A stretch of 41,929 nucleotides of DNA from Avichristensenella sp031549105. Lineage in GTDB: Bacteria; Bacillota; Clostridia; Christensenellales; Aristaeellaceae. The notes beneath the pieces were generated by a model that worked only from the letters and a program-made list of their open reading frames with translations, was not told the origin of the DNA and made no database searches. Shown piece after piece: positions 7,496 to 18,859 of this stretch (its first letter is position 1; the number at the start of each line of letters is the position of its first letter). The DNA lies in assembly GCA_031549105.1 (NCBI GenBank), contig JAVBQK010000101.1, forward strand, positions 1 through 41,929. Direction: 5' to 3'. The position numbers were made by a program, and so were the translations under genes.

Positions 7496-8821
7496 ATGGA
7501 CACGCTCCGCATGATGCTCTTTGCGTTGCTGATTGGCGCTACCGCGTCCACCAGCGCGTACGCCCCGTCCGCCGATGTATCGACCCCGCCGGCGGTCACG
7601 TCCGTACAGCAGCAGGGGACACAGACAGCGCTGGCGACACAGCCGGGCTTCACGTTCGTCACGCCTTTCCCTGCGGCATCCACACCTACGCCGACGGAAG
7701 CCGTTCTTCTTGCGCCGCCCGTCACACCTACGCCGGTTCCCTCAGCAACCACGCGCGTCATCGACACCGGTACCAGCATCACGCGCGAGCTGTATCGTGG
7801 CCTGGAAGGCGATGATGTCCGTATGCTGCAAAAGCTGCTGGACGAGCTGGGCTACAGCGTTTCCATTGACGGCACGTTCGGCGTACAGACGCGCAACGCC
7901 GTCATCCAGTTTCAGCGCAACAACGGCCTGAAGGCCGATGGCATCGCGGGCACGCGCACCATCCGCAAGCTTGTCAGCAAGGAAGCCGTGCGCGGCGACG
8001 GCGAAGTGAAGCCGCGTACCTCGCTCTCCTACGGCATGGTTGGCGAGGATGTGCTGAACCTCCAAAACCGGCTGGCCGAGCTGGGCTATTACGCCGACGT
8101 ATGCAGTGGCAAATACCTCACCAACACCCGAAACGCGGTGCGCTGGTTCCAGCAGAATAACAGCCTCTCGGTGGACGGCATCGCCGGTCCCGCGACGCTG
8201 TCACGCGTGTATAGCCGCTCGGCGATCCCGGCCGGGAGTCCGTCGCCGACACCCGGCCCGATTTTCTCCCGCAACCTCTACCAGGGCCTGTCCGGCACGG
8301 ACGTAACAGCCCTGCAACAGTATCTCTACGACCTGGGCTACCTGTCGATCCGGCCGACTAGCTTCTTCGGCAACGACACCTATGTGGCGCTGCAGACGTA
8401 CCAGAGCTATAATGGGCTGTACGCCGATGGCATCGCGGGCAAGGCGACATTTGACCTGATGCTCAGCGGCCGGTCGGTCCCGTACTACCCCAGGCCCACG
8501 ATGACGCCCGGCCCGCTGCCAATAACGACCTGCCCCTATTGCCGGGCGGTGATTGCCAAGGGCCAGGAATGGATGCACAACACACTTTCAGTGTGCGGCG
8601 TGCACCGCGTGTGCGAGAGTGGCGACCATGACCTCGCGGCCTGCGAGCAGCACTACGCATGCAGCGGCGGCATCCATTACCTGCTGGGCTGCGGGCGGCA
8701 CTACGTCTGCGGTGGAGGCACCCATAACCAGTGCATCAACTGCAAGCTCTGGGATTGCGGTGCGGGCTTCCCGCCAGACTGTAGCAACGACCCGAGCGGC
8801 AACAATCAGCACGTATTCTAA
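7496..8821 (+). CDS. secreted peptidoglycan-binding protein with periodic Cys/His tail
   Basis: A 441-aa exported protein. A signal peptide (LRMMLFALLIGATASTSAYA) and a Pro/Thr-rich linker precede three peptidoglycan_binding_1 domains at about residues 98-160, 175-240 and 258-325. Each has the pattern G-x-D-V-x-x-LQ-x-x-L-x-x-LGY and ends DGIAG. A second TPGP linker leads to a tail (residues 346-429) with 12 Cys and 7 His. Between residues 367 and 413 Cys and His recur with a 16-residue period: C367/C383/C399, H370/H386/H402, C373/C389/C405, H378/H394/H410. This suggests an extracytoplasmic metal-binding or disulfide-rich module; the function is unknown. It starts at ATG after GAGGAA. It is last in a likely three-gene operon, and an intrinsic terminator follows. 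Confidence 0.9.
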   Translation: MDTLRMMLFALLIGATASTSAYAPSADVSTPPAVTSVQQQGTQTALATQPGFTFVTPFPAASTPTPTEAVLLAPPVTPTPVPSATTRVIDTGTSITRELYRGLEGDDVRMLQKLLDELGYSVSIDGTFGVQTRNAVIQFQRNNGLKADGIAGTRTIRKLVSKEAVRGDGEVKPRTSLSYGMVGEDVLNLQNRLAELGYYADVCSGKYLTNTRNAVRWFQQNNSLSVDGIAGPATLSRVYSRSAIPAGSPSPTPGPIFSRNLYQGLSGTDVTALQQYLYDLGYLSIRPTSFFGNDTYVALQTYQSYNGLYADGIAGKATFDLMLSGRSVPYYPRPTMTPGPLPITTCPYCRAVIAKGQEWMHNTLSVCGVHRVCESGDHDLAACEQHYACSGGIHYLLGCGRHYVCGGGTHNQCINCKLWDCGAGFPPDCSNDPSGNNQHVF

Positions 8822-8851
8822 AGAAGCATAGAGAAACAAGACCAACAAAAA

Positions 8852-8894
8852 GCGGCCCCATTCCCGAACTTCGGTGAAAGGGCCGCCTTTCTTT
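8852..8894 (+). terminator. intrinsic terminator
   Basis: Stem GCGGCCC/GGGCCGC (8852-8858 and 8880-8886) with a 21-nt interior that can form a smaller hairpin, followed by CTTTCTTT. It ends the HAD-nucleotidyltransferase-peptidoglycan-binding unit. Confidence 0.75.
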
Positions 8895-8916
8895 GCAGAA
8901 TTCTTTTCCCACTCTA

Positions 8917-8989
8917 CCCGCGCGTGAGCGCAACATAGGATTCCAAAGGACAAGGTCCTTTGGCAGGGGTGTGGGGACAGCGTCCCCAC
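8917..8989. repeat. composite palindromic repeat, half copy B
   Basis: It contains the arm CGCGTGAGCGCAACATAGG, then triloop hairpins CCAAAGGAC-AAG (8943-8963) and GTGGGGAC-AGC (8971-8989), both perfectly paired. Only one half of the larger element is present. It lies between two convergent genes. Confidence 0.8.
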
Positions 8990-9016
8990 CGTTCCCTTCG
9001 TCCCCCGTTCCTCCGC

Positions 9017-10627
9017 CTACAGTCCCGCACCCTTTGCCACCATGTCCGCCGCCGCCCGGGCCTCGGCCCGCGCGACCATCGCTTCGTCAAAGCCCATCAT
9101 GCGCAGCAAACGGATTGCGTTGCGCGTCGTCGCCGGGCCTTCCCGCAGCAGAAAATCGAATAGGACATCGTTTCCCTCAATGCGCTCCTCAAAGTGCCCC
9201 TGGCGGTACTCTTTCGCCAGCAGGCCGCATAGCTCCAGGTCGTGCGTGGCGGCGAAGCAGAGCGTGCGACCCTGCGCAAGCGTGCGCAGCAGCTCGCTGG
9301 AGGCGGCGATGCGCTCAATGGTGTTGGTGCCGCGCAGCACCTCGTCTACCGCGCACAGCAGCCTCTCGCCCCGCGCAGCGGCATCGGCGATGCGCTTGAT
9401 CGACTTGATCTCCGCGACGAAATAGCTGTCCCCAGCGAAGACATTGTCGCTGATCGCCATGGACGTGTAGATGCGGAAGGCCGTCGCCCGGTAGGACGCG
9501 CATAGTGCGGTGCACAGCCCTTGCGCAAGGATCGCGTTGAGCACCACACCCTTGAGGAATGTGGACTTGCCCGATGCGTTGGAGCCGGTGATGAGCATGG
9601 GGCGGCGCGCTTCGATGGAGTTGGTCACGGATTTTTCAATCAGCGGGTGCGCCATGTCCACGGCCGCGTAGAATGGCTCCACCGTCTCGTCAAACACGAT
9701 CTCCGGGGCACACCACCCCGTGATGGACTGCCGGTATGATGCGACGGCAATCGCGGCATCGAGCGTCCCCAGCGTTTCATGAATGATAAAGATATCCGCC
9801 TCATGGAGCGCCAGCTTTTTCTTGAGGCGCCGGTACGTCAGCAGGTCGACTTGCAGCACCAGGTTGACCAGGAAAGCCAGGTCATTGCCCGATGCATTGG
9901 ATACGCTGCCCATGCGCTGAATGCTCCGCGCACGCCTTTCGGCCTCAAAAAGGGGCGTGAGCAGATTCCGCAGCGCGGGGCTGCTGAGGCGGCGGACCTT
10001 CTTGCATGCCTGTGTCATACCAACAGCGTAGCTTACGGTCAGCAGCTCGTTCGCCAGCTGGTGGGTCATCAGCTCATGGTAAAACGCGCCTGCGGCGATC
10101 AGCACGACCAGCGGAAGCAGAAACGCCTGGGCAAAACACGCGCCGATGAAGCACCCAATGATGCTGCCCACCAGCAGCGGGGCGAGAAACAGGAATGGCT
10201 CAGCCTTGCGCGTGGGATGGTACAGCTGGGTGGAGTTGGCTGCGCGCCGCTTGCCCAGCCTCGCGAAAATTCTCTGCAAGGACAGGCGCAGGTTCGCATC
10301 TTCCTCCATCTGCGAGATCAGCGCGCGGCGGGTCTCGTATGCCTCCGGGGTGACGGCCGGGGTGCGCAGCATGTGGTAGAGCACCTGCTCGCCGGACGAG
10401 CTGAGCGTGCCGTTGACGCGCTTGAACACATCATCCATCGCCAGGTCGCGCCAGGTGGTGTCATCCACCATGAACGGGTCCACCCCTTTTCCCAGGCGGT
10501 GCTCATGGTAGGCGCGTATGCCGTCCATATCCTCAGCGAAATATTCCTCATCAGGCCTCTTTCCGTATGCGGCCTTCAGCTGGCTGATGAGCTTGTGGCG
10601 TTGCAATTGGCGTACCCCCTTTGGCAT
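9017..10627 (-). CDS. MutS-like ATPase with membrane segments
   Basis: A 536-aa protein with a C-terminal MutS/SMC-like ABC ATPase domain. Walker A GSNASGKST lies near residue 348, Walker B and adjacent residues are in LLCAVDEVLRGTN, and the H-loop is in FAATHDLEL. It lacks the mismatch-recognition and connector domains of true MutS. It also carries two adjacent hydrophobic stretches near residues 145-190, suggesting membrane attachment. This matches the 'MutS-related' group found in Bacillota, whose role is not established. The ATG at 10627 has no ribosome binding site. A TTG at 10606 has AAAGGGGG eight bases upstream and may be the real start. The gene is monocistronic, and its downstream neighbour is convergent. 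Confidence 0.85.
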   Translation of the reverse strand: MPKGVRQLQRHKLISQLKAAYGKRPDEEYFAEDMDGIRAYHEHRLGKGVDPFMVDDTTWRDLAMDDVFKRVNGTLSSSGEQVLYHMLRTPAVTPEAYETRRALISQMEEDANLRLSLQRIFARLGKRRAANSTQLYHPTRKAEPFLFLAPLLVGSIIGCFIGACFAQAFLLPLVVLIAAGAFYHELMTHQLANELLTVSYAVGMTQACKKVRRLSSPALRNLLTPLFEAERRARSIQRMGSVSNASGNDLAFLVNLVLQVDLLTYRRLKKKLALHEADIFIIHETLGTLDAAIAVASYRQSITGWCAPEIVFDETVEPFYAAVDMAHPLIEKSVTNSIEARRPMLITGSNASGKSTFLKGVVLNAILAQGLCTALCASYRATAFRIYTSMAISDNVFAGDSYFVAEIKSIKRIADAAARGERLLCAVDEVLRGTNTIERIAASSELLRTLAQGRTLCFAATHDLELCGLLAKEYRQGHFEERIEGNDVLFDFLLREGPATTRNAIRLLRMMGFDEAMVARAEARAAADMVAKGAGL

Positions 10628-10717
10628 TTGCCATGAAGAATAGCAGATTGAGGCGGGTATGTCCGCGTCTTGCGGTCAAAACAGCGTTTACCCGGCCAGA
10701 TTGTACAAATACCGGTG

Positions 10718-10746
10718 TTGAAATCTTCGCCGACTCTTATTATAAT
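10718..10746 (+). promoter_or_regulatory. promoter for the DegV gene
   Basis: TTGAAA and a perfect TATAAT are separated by 17 bp. The predicted leader is about 65 nt, ending with AAGGAGG before the ATG at 10818. Confidence 0.85.
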
Positions 10747-10817
10747 AGGGCGCGTGACACCAAAAGAATTGCCGGTCTATGCCAGCCGAAGCGGGCCGAG
10801 CACAATAAGGAGGACCG

Positions 10818-11648
10818 ATGATCCGAATCATCACCGATTCCGCCGCTGACATTCCGCGCGCGGAAGCACGCGCGCTGGGCGTCGGCTATGTGCCGCTGTC
10901 CATCCGCTTCCCTGAGTATGCCTACGACGAGGCGCAGGACGAAGACTTTTCGATCTTTTACAAGCTGCTGGCCATGGCCAAGGAGTTCCCCACCACCAGC
11001 CAGCCGCCGCCGGAACCGTTCATCGCAATGTTTCAGGAGGCCAAGGCTGCGGGCGACAGCGTGATCTGCATCACGCTCTCCAGCAAGCTCAGCGGCACGA
11101 TGCAGTCCGCCCAGATTGCCAAGGATACCGTGGGCTATGAAAACATCCACCTGCTGGACTCCGGCACCGTCGCCATCGCCGAGCGCATCCTGGTGGAACA
11201 GGCGGTGAAGCTGCGCGCCGAGGGCAAGGACTTTCAAACCCTGGTGGCCGAGCTGGAAGCGCTCCGTGGCCGCATCCGCCTGTGGGCGCTGCTGGACACG
11301 CTGACCTACCTATACAAGGGCGGCCGCCTGTCGCGCACCTCCGCGTTTGCGGGGAATCTGCTGCGCATCAAGCCCGTGATCACCATTGCGGACGGCATTG
11401 TGCAGCTGGATGGCAAGGCACGCAGCTACCAGGCCGTGCTGGATCGCTTTGCGCAGGCGCCCGGGTTTGACCCCGCGTACCCGGTGCACTTCGGTTATTC
11501 CAGCGTGGATGACACTTGCCTGAAGATGGCCCGCCAAGCGCAGGAACAGTTCCCCATCGTCAAGTCGGGCATTTTCCCTATCGGCTCGGTGATCGGTGCA
11601 CACGCCGGGCCCGGCGCATGCGCCGTCGCATACGTCAGCGCTGAATGA
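10818..11648 (+). CDS. DegV family fatty-acid-binding protein
   Basis: A 276-aa cytoplasmic protein of the DegV/FakB family. Known FakB members bind a fatty acid for phosphorylation by the kinase FakA. The N terminus IRIITDSAADIP is the family signature. It is followed by PTTSQPPPEPF, CITLSSKLSGTMQSA, LLDSGTVAIAE, and the second-domain motif YLYKGGRLSRTSAF with LRIKPVI. The C-terminal end carries GSVIGAHAGPGA. All are normal DegV features, and the length is typical (about 280 aa). AAGGAGGACC precedes the ATG. No FakA gene is seen in the window. The last 14 bp overlap the convergent amidohydrolase gene. Confidence 0.95.
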   Translation: MIRIITDSAADIPRAEARALGVGYVPLSIRFPEYAYDEAQDEDFSIFYKLLAMAKEFPTTSQPPPEPFIAMFQEAKAAGDSVICITLSSKLSGTMQSAQIAKDTVGYENIHLLDSGTVAIAERILVEQAVKLRAEGKDFQTLVAELEALRGRIRLWALLDTLTYLYKGGRLSRTSAFAGNLLRIKPVITIADGIVQLDGKARSYQAVLDRFAQAPGFDPAYPVHFGYSSVDDTCLKMARQAQEQFPIVKSGIFPIGSVIGAHAGPGACAVAYVSAE

Positions 11649-12828
11649 TCTTGCGCGCTTCTTCCGCGCCCTGGCGCAGCAGCCGGTATGCCGACAGCGC
11701 CATCACCCGCGCGGGGAGCAGCAGCGCGGTATCCATATCCTCCATCCGGTAATCCGCGCTGTGCAGCGCCCCGGAGAAACCGCCGGTCGTGAAGTTCATG
11801 ACCGGCATTTTTTCGCCCAAATCGCCCACATCGGTGGATACGGGGTTAAAATCGCCCTCGCGTACCTCGGCAAAACGACCCTCCGCCAACAGCGCGCCGA
11901 TATCCCGCTGCCAGTGCGTTGCGGCGCGGAACCGCATCGGCGCATAGCGGAGGATATCGTCAATCTTCACCTTCGCGCCAAGCGCCAACGCGCCCGCCTC
12001 AAACGCGCGGTTGACCTTGCGGCTTGCGTCATCCAGTGCGTCACTGCGCCGCGCGCGCACGCCGTACTCCAGCACAACCCGCTCGGGAATGACATTGTGC
12101 GCCGCGCCGCCTTCTGCGATGATGCCGTGTACGCGCACATTGTCCTCATCGCGGAACGTCTCGCGCAGGTACCCGATGGCAGTCATCCCCACTGACGCGG
12201 CGGATAGTGCGTTGATGCCCTCGTGCGGCGCACCGCCCGCGTGTGCCGCACGGCCAGTATAGACAATCCGCTTGAGAACAACGCCGTTGTTCTCCATGCT
12301 GCCCAGCAACAGATCGGTATTGGCCGGCGCGTAATGCGTGTGGTGCGTGACCGCCAGGTCAATCGCGTCGAACTCGCCCTCCTGAATCAGGCGGCATTTG
12401 CCGCCATTGCGCTCCTCAGCCGGAACGGCAAAGAACGCCACCGACCCATCAAGCGCCTCCCGCACCGCAGGCTGTGTCAGCGCGATCGCCGCACCGTACA
12501 CCGCCGCCAGCTGTGCGTGATGGCCGCAAGCGTGCGCCGCACCGGTCGCGGGATCAGCAAAAGGATGCCCAGGACACCGCACGGCGTCCAGTTCTCCGAT
12601 CAGCGCGACGCACGGCCGTGCATCGCCCAGCATCCCCAGAACACCCGTACCAGAAACCCCCGTGCGCACCGGAAGCGAAAGCTCCTCAAGCGCCCCAGCC
12701 ACACAGGAAGCCGTGCGCGTCTCCTCATCAGAAAGCTCCGGGTGCCGAAATATATCCTCCGCAAACGCCGCGATACGCGCCTTATTCTGATCAATCGCCG
12801 CAAGGATTTCCCGTTCGATCCTGTCCAC
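11635..12828 (-). CDS. M20 family metal-dependent amidohydrolase
   Basis: A 397-aa zinc-type hydrolase of the M20D (aminoacylase / indole-acetyl-amino-acid hydrolase / AbgB-like) group, which cleaves N-acyl or amide bonds of amino-acid conjugates. FRHPELSDEE opens the domain. ACGHHAQLA holds a metal-binding histidine, VPAEERNGGK has the catalytic/bridging glutamates, VTHHTHYAP and a final GGFSGALHSADYR supply the remaining ligands. The dimerisation domain lies between, around residues 190-310. The start is a GTG at 12828 with a G-rich but non-standard upstream sequence (AAAGGGGGAAT). Substrate unknown. The 3' end overlaps the DegV gene by 14 bp tail to tail. Confidence 0.9.
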   Translation of the reverse strand: MDRIEREILAAIDQNKARIAAFAEDIFRHPELSDEETRTASCVAGALEELSLPVRTGVSGTGVLGMLGDARPCVALIGELDAVRCPGHPFADPATGAAHACGHHAQLAAVYGAAIALTQPAVREALDGSVAFFAVPAEERNGGKCRLIQEGEFDAIDLAVTHHTHYAPANTDLLLGSMENNGVVLKRIVYTGRAAHAGGAPHEGINALSAASVGMTAIGYLRETFRDEDNVRVHGIIAEGGAAHNVIPERVVLEYGVRARRSDALDDASRKVNRAFEAGALALGAKVKIDDILRYAPMRFRAATHWQRDIGALLAEGRFAEVREGDFNPVSTDVGDLGEKMPVMNFTTGGFSGALHSADYRMEDMDTALLLPARVMALSAYRLLRQGAEEARKIIQR

Positions 12829-12914
12829 AGACCCATTCCCCCTTTTCCCGCACTATACTGCGCGAGGGGCGCGAATTCCTGCACGCAGAGAGGGCGAAGG
12901 AGAATGGGGGAACG

Positions 12915-13094
12915 CCAGGGGACTTTGTCCCCCTGGCCCCCCTACCAAAGGGCAAGGCCCTTTGGAAACCCAACACTGCTCACGCAGAGGTTGGGGTTTT
13001 GTTTTCAGATAGATATAGGTTCAACCCTCGCGTGAGTGAACATGGGTTTGGAAAGGGCAAAGCCCTTCCCGGGGTCCAGGGGCAGAGCCCCTGG
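12915..13094. repeat. composite palindromic repeat, copy C
   Basis: It has the same design as copy A: CCAGGGGAC-TTT hairpin (one unpaired C), CCAAAGGGC-AAG hairpin, arm CTGCTCACGCAG, an AT-richer centre, arm CGCGTGAGTGAACATGGG, AAGGGC-AAA hairpin and CCAGGGGC-AGA hairpin. It fills most of the 351-bp gap between the divergent amidohydrolase and metallopeptidase genes. The rest of the gap holds the metallopeptidase promoter. Confidence 0.85.
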
Positions 13095-13132
13095 CGTCTC
13101 CCGCCTCGTTTCCCCTCCCCCCAAATGCATGG

Positions 13133-13162
13133 TTGTAAATCGCTTGGCGCTTATGGTATAAT
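13133..13162 (+). promoter_or_regulatory. promoter for the YgjP-like gene
   Basis: TTGTAA, an 18-bp spacer and a perfect TATAAT. The transcription start would be near 13169, which favours one of the later in-frame ATGs of the next gene. Confidence 0.65.
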
Positions 13163-13179
13163 CATCTGAATGGTTTTGG

Positions 13180-13716
13180 ATGGAGTGCATGCGCGAAATG
13201 GGCCAATCGTACACACTGATTCGCAGTGACCGCAAAACTGTCGCCATTGAGATTCGTCCGGATGCGACGGTGGTGGTGCGTGCCCCACGGCGCTTGGCCA
13301 AGCGGGACATTGACGCGTTTGTGACGTCGCGGCAGGCGTGGATTGAGGGGCACTTGGAGCGTCAGCGCGCGCGGGTGCAGGCTCGTCCGGAGCCTACGGC
13401 GGAAGAGGCGCAGGAGCTTGTCCGGGCCGCGCAGGCGCACCTGCCTGGCAGAGTTGTTCACTATGCGGCGCAGATGGGCTGCCGTCCGACGTCTATACGC
13501 GTCACTGGCGCAAGGACGCGCTATGGCAGTTGCAGTGGCAAGAACGCTATCTGCTTTTCCTACCTGCTGATGCGCTTTCCACCTGAAGCGATCGATTACG
13601 TGGTCGTGCACGAGCTGGCACACATTCACCACAAGAACCACGGCCCGGCGTTTTATCGGTGTATCGAGTCGGTTCTGCCGGACTATAAAGCCCGGCGGGC
13701 ACTGCTCAAGCAATAA
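13180..13716 (+). CDS. YgjP-like metallopeptidase (DUF45)
   Basis: A small zinc-dependent peptidase-like protein of the M48/YgjP (DUF45, SprT-related) family, up to 178 aa. The zinc motif HELAHIHHKNHGPAFY (HExxH plus a distal His) lies near residue 145. It is preceded by the family marker TRYGSCSGKNAICFSYLLMR and followed by a short LPDYKARRALL end. No signal peptide is visible, so it should be cytoplasmic. In-frame ATGs at 13180, 13189 and 13198 are all possible. The promoter position and a GGAG at 13182 favour 13189 or 13198. The histidine-kinase gene follows after about 50 bp on the same strand. Biological substrate unknown. Confidence 0.87.
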   Translation: MECMREMGQSYTLIRSDRKTVAIEIRPDATVVVRAPRRLAKRDIDAFVTSRQAWIEGHLERQRARVQARPEPTAEEAQELVRAAQAHLPGRVVHYAAQMGCRPTSIRVTGARTRYGSCSGKNAICFSYLLMRFPPEAIDYVVVHELAHIHHKNHGPAFYRCIESVLPDYKARRALLKQ

Positions 13717-13767
13717 CAACACGTCCCAGATCCCGGCAACCATGGATCGAATAGGAGCATGCAGCAC

Positions 13768-16197
<2,430 letters not shown>

Positions 16198-16240
16198 GGG
16201 AGGGAAGGAAAGACGGGGCTGGGAACGGCCTCCGGCGGCC

Positions 16241-16423
16241 CAAGGGCGCTGCCCTTGAGAATCCTGCGAAGGGCGTTGCCCTTTCGAAACCCATGTTGCG
16301 CTCACGCGCAGGTGGGTTTTTTCTATGTTTCTGTGGATATGAAAAACCCACCCCTGCGTGAGCAGTGATGGGTTTGGAAAGGGCAACGCCCTTCCCGGGG
16401 GTCAAGGGGGCAGAGCCCCCTTG
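16241..16423. repeat. composite palindromic repeat, copy D
   Basis: Triloop hairpins CAAGGGC-GCT (16241-16257), GAAGGGC-GTT, AAGGGC-AAC and CAAGGGGGC-AGA (16403-16423) flank the inverted arms. Here the centre is also palindromic: GGTGGGTTTTT pairs with AAAAACCCACC. The whole 183 bp is therefore one long imperfect palindrome. Positioned between two convergent genes and with T-runs on each strand, this copy could act as a bidirectional terminator. Confidence 0.85.
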
Positions 16424-16432
16424 CGTCTCCTC

Positions 16433-18859
16433 TTACGCCCGTTCCTCCTCGATCAAGTCCACCGGCTGTACCTTGCCGCCCGGGGTGCGCGGGATGCGCA
16501 GGGCTTGGATCTCGCCCGGGGTGAAGGCCAGCGGAATGCGCTGCGAGAGTGCGGGGATGGTGAGGGCCGCGTCGCCGTGCTTGCGGGCTGTTTCGTGCAG
16601 GTGCGCGATCAGGTCGCCGCTGCCGTCCTCGGCCAGCTTTAGGGCGTCGAGGACTACGTGATCGCCCTGGACGCGGGCCAGGCTTTGGGTGCCCGGCCAG
16701 GGGCCTTGGTGGAAGCTCTCCGGGAGGAGCTCCGGCGGCGCGTTGAGGAGCATTGACTCCTGGTCGATGGTGGTGTCTTGCGCCCTGCCGTCGTGCGGGG
16801 CCAGGACATAGGTAAAGGTCTGCCAGCCCTGGTCGACTACGGGGAAGGACATGCCTTCTTCGACGACGAAGGGGACGTGGTTGGCGTAGTACGGGCTGCG
16901 CAGCACCGTGAGGTGCATCGCGTGGTCGTGCACGTCGTAGGCGTACTTCCCATCATTGAGGATTGCTAGGCCTGATACGGTCTGCATCTTGCCTGGAGGT
17001 GCGCCGGTCATGTCCACCCACTGCTGCATGGGGAACTCCTCGCCATTGGCGGGGCGGTCCACATAGCCAAAGGGGCCTTGCGCGGTTACGTGCAGGTAGT
17101 TATGCGGCATGCGGTAGCGGAGTTTCAGCACTTGGAGCGCGCCCTGCCAGTTCACCGTTGTGCGCACAAAGATGCGCGGCAGGTCGCGGTAGAGCGTGAA
17201 GTCCTGCACGAGGAGGCTGTTTTCCCAGGCAAGCGTTACGCGGATGGTCGCGTGGCTGGGGCCGTCCTGGACGCGCTCAATGCGCCGCAAGTTCATCTCG
17301 CCGATCACATCGTGAAAGCGCAGCACATCGTGCGACCAGGTATCGCTATCGTCATGGATGACCTGTGCGCTGCTCTCGGCGCTGAGCATCTCCACGCCCG
17401 AGGGTTTCCACAGAAGGCTTTTCATGCCGCCTGTTTCTGGGGAGAACTCGGCGCGCACCCATTCGTTTTCCAGCACCAGATCGAGCTTTGTGGGCATGGG
17501 GCGCGGGTGGGCGTAGCCTTCGCGCGGCACGAGACGGTACGTCCGGTAGCCCAGCGCGGGCACGTCCGCGACGAAGGTCAGCGCTACGCGCCCCCGGGCG
17601 GCCGACGATGCGGTGGCGATCTGGTAGGGTATGTCCTGCCCGGCGTCATCCACCAGCGCCATGTTTTCCGGGATTCCCGCGCACTCCAGCGCGATCGGCC
17701 ACTTGGCGTCGAACCCCTGCGGGTTGAACGCGACGAAGGGGCGCGTCCCTTCCACAAACGGGATGTCGATCTGCCGCATCATCGCCTGCTGCGTGTCGTT
17801 GATGTGCTCATCCGCGATGCTCAGCGCAAAGCCGTAATCCTGCGCGGAATCGTCATACGCCTCGATCAGGCTGGTGCCGGCCAGGATGTCATGGAACTGG
17901 TTGAAGAGCACCTTCTTCCACGCGCGGGTGTAGTCCTCGGCAGGGTAGTGCTTGCCCAGCAGCACGTTTGCCAGCGCGCTCCATTTTTCGGCGGTCAGCA
18001 GCCGGTTTTCGGCCAGGCGGTTCATCCGCTTGATGCCAGAATGCGCGGAGTAGCAGCCGCTGGCGTGGTGCAGCAGGTCGCCGGTGACGGCGGGCAGCTC
18101 GCCGCTCTTCTCCGCGGCCTGATCAAAGTACGCGTCGGGCGATGTGAGCACGAGCTTCACGCCGTCCTTGCCATCCAGCGCCTGGATGCTGTCAAGGTTC
18201 GCGCGCGTCGGCCCGCCGCCGTGGTTGCCCACGCCGTAGAAGCACATCACGCCGCGCTCGTCCTGCTGCTCGGACGCGTACCGCCCGATGTGCGCGGAAA
18301 TCTCCTCGCCCCAGCTGCAATAGTCGTACGGAATGCGGAATGCCGTCACGGGTTCGCCTTCGGGGCTTTGCCAGGTGAACAGGCGCGCGGGCATCGCCAT
18401 CTCGTGACAGCCCGGCCGCATGAACACATAGCGGTCCATGCCGCTCATGCGCAGTATTTTGGGCAGAAGGCCGCTGTGGCCGAAGCTATCGACATTGTAG
18501 CCTGTGCGCGCCTTTACGCCGAATTTCTCCATAAAATAGCGCTGGCCGTAGAGCGCCTGCCGCGCGAAGCTCTCGCCCGATGGGATGTTGCAGTCCGGCT
18601 GAATCCACCAGCCGCCAACGATTGCCCAGCGCCCTTCGGCAACCCGCTGTCGGATCTCCTCAAACATCTCCGGGTCATTCTGCTCAACCCACGCGTAGTA
18701 CGATGCCGCCGCACTGGTGAAGATGAAACCCGGGTATTCGTTCATGCGGTCCAGGGCCGAGCGGAACGTGGCGCGGATCTCCGAGAAGCCATCCTGCCAG
18801 CGCCAGAGCCATACGGCGTCGATGTGGGCATTGCCGATCATGTGTAGGGTCTTGCTCAT
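16433..18859 (-). CDS. alpha-mannosidase-like glycoside hydrolase (GH38)
   Basis: An 808-aa retaining alpha-mannosidase-type enzyme without signal peptide, so probably cytoplasmic. The N-terminal catalytic domain has zinc ligands His12 and Asp14 in GNAHIDAVWLW. The nucleophile candidate is Asp124 in YNVDSFGHSG. A further zinc-ligand His lies in NQFHDILAGTS. QPDCNIPSGES is also conserved. A beta-rich C-terminal half follows, as in the family. The ATG at 18859 is chosen because AAGGAGGA lies close upstream and the catalytic domain starts at once; an in-frame extension to 19159 runs inside the upstream gene. It overlaps that gene by 4 bp. GH38 includes mannosylglycerate hydrolases as well as N-glycan mannosidases, so the substrate is open. 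Confidence 0.92.
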   Translation of the reverse strand: MSKTLHMIGNAHIDAVWLWRWQDGFSEIRATFRSALDRMNEYPGFIFTSAAASYYAWVEQNDPEMFEEIRQRVAEGRWAIVGGWWIQPDCNIPSGESFARQALYGQRYFMEKFGVKARTGYNVDSFGHSGLLPKILRMSGMDRYVFMRPGCHEMAMPARLFTWQSPEGEPVTAFRIPYDYCSWGEEISAHIGRYASEQQDERGVMCFYGVGNHGGGPTRANLDSIQALDGKDGVKLVLTSPDAYFDQAAEKSGELPAVTGDLLHHASGCYSAHSGIKRMNRLAENRLLTAEKWSALANVLLGKHYPAEDYTRAWKKVLFNQFHDILAGTSLIEAYDDSAQDYGFALSIADEHINDTQQAMMRQIDIPFVEGTRPFVAFNPQGFDAKWPIALECAGIPENMALVDDAGQDIPYQIATASSAARGRVALTFVADVPALGYRTYRLVPREGYAHPRPMPTKLDLVLENEWVRAEFSPETGGMKSLLWKPSGVEMLSAESSAQVIHDDSDTWSHDVLRFHDVIGEMNLRRIERVQDGPSHATIRVTLAWENSLLVQDFTLYRDLPRIFVRTTVNWQGALQVLKLRYRMPHNYLHVTAQGPFGYVDRPANGEEFPMQQWVDMTGAPPGKMQTVSGLAILNDGKYAYDVHDHAMHLTVLRSPYYANHVPFVVEEGMSFPVVDQGWQTFTYVLAPHDGRAQDTTIDQESMLLNAPPELLPESFHQGPWPGTQSLARVQGDHVVLDALKLAEDGSGDLIAHLHETARKHGDAALTIPALSQRIPLAFTPGEIQALRIPRTPGGKVQPVDLIEEERA

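Noticed and set aside
17078..18847. Long plus-strand frame (589 codons) opposite the GH38 gene, and similar long frames at 14470-15621, 28647-30122 and 30513-32114
   Set aside because: Antisense shadows of well-supported genes in GC-rich DNA; His/Arg/Val-rich with no recognisable domain.
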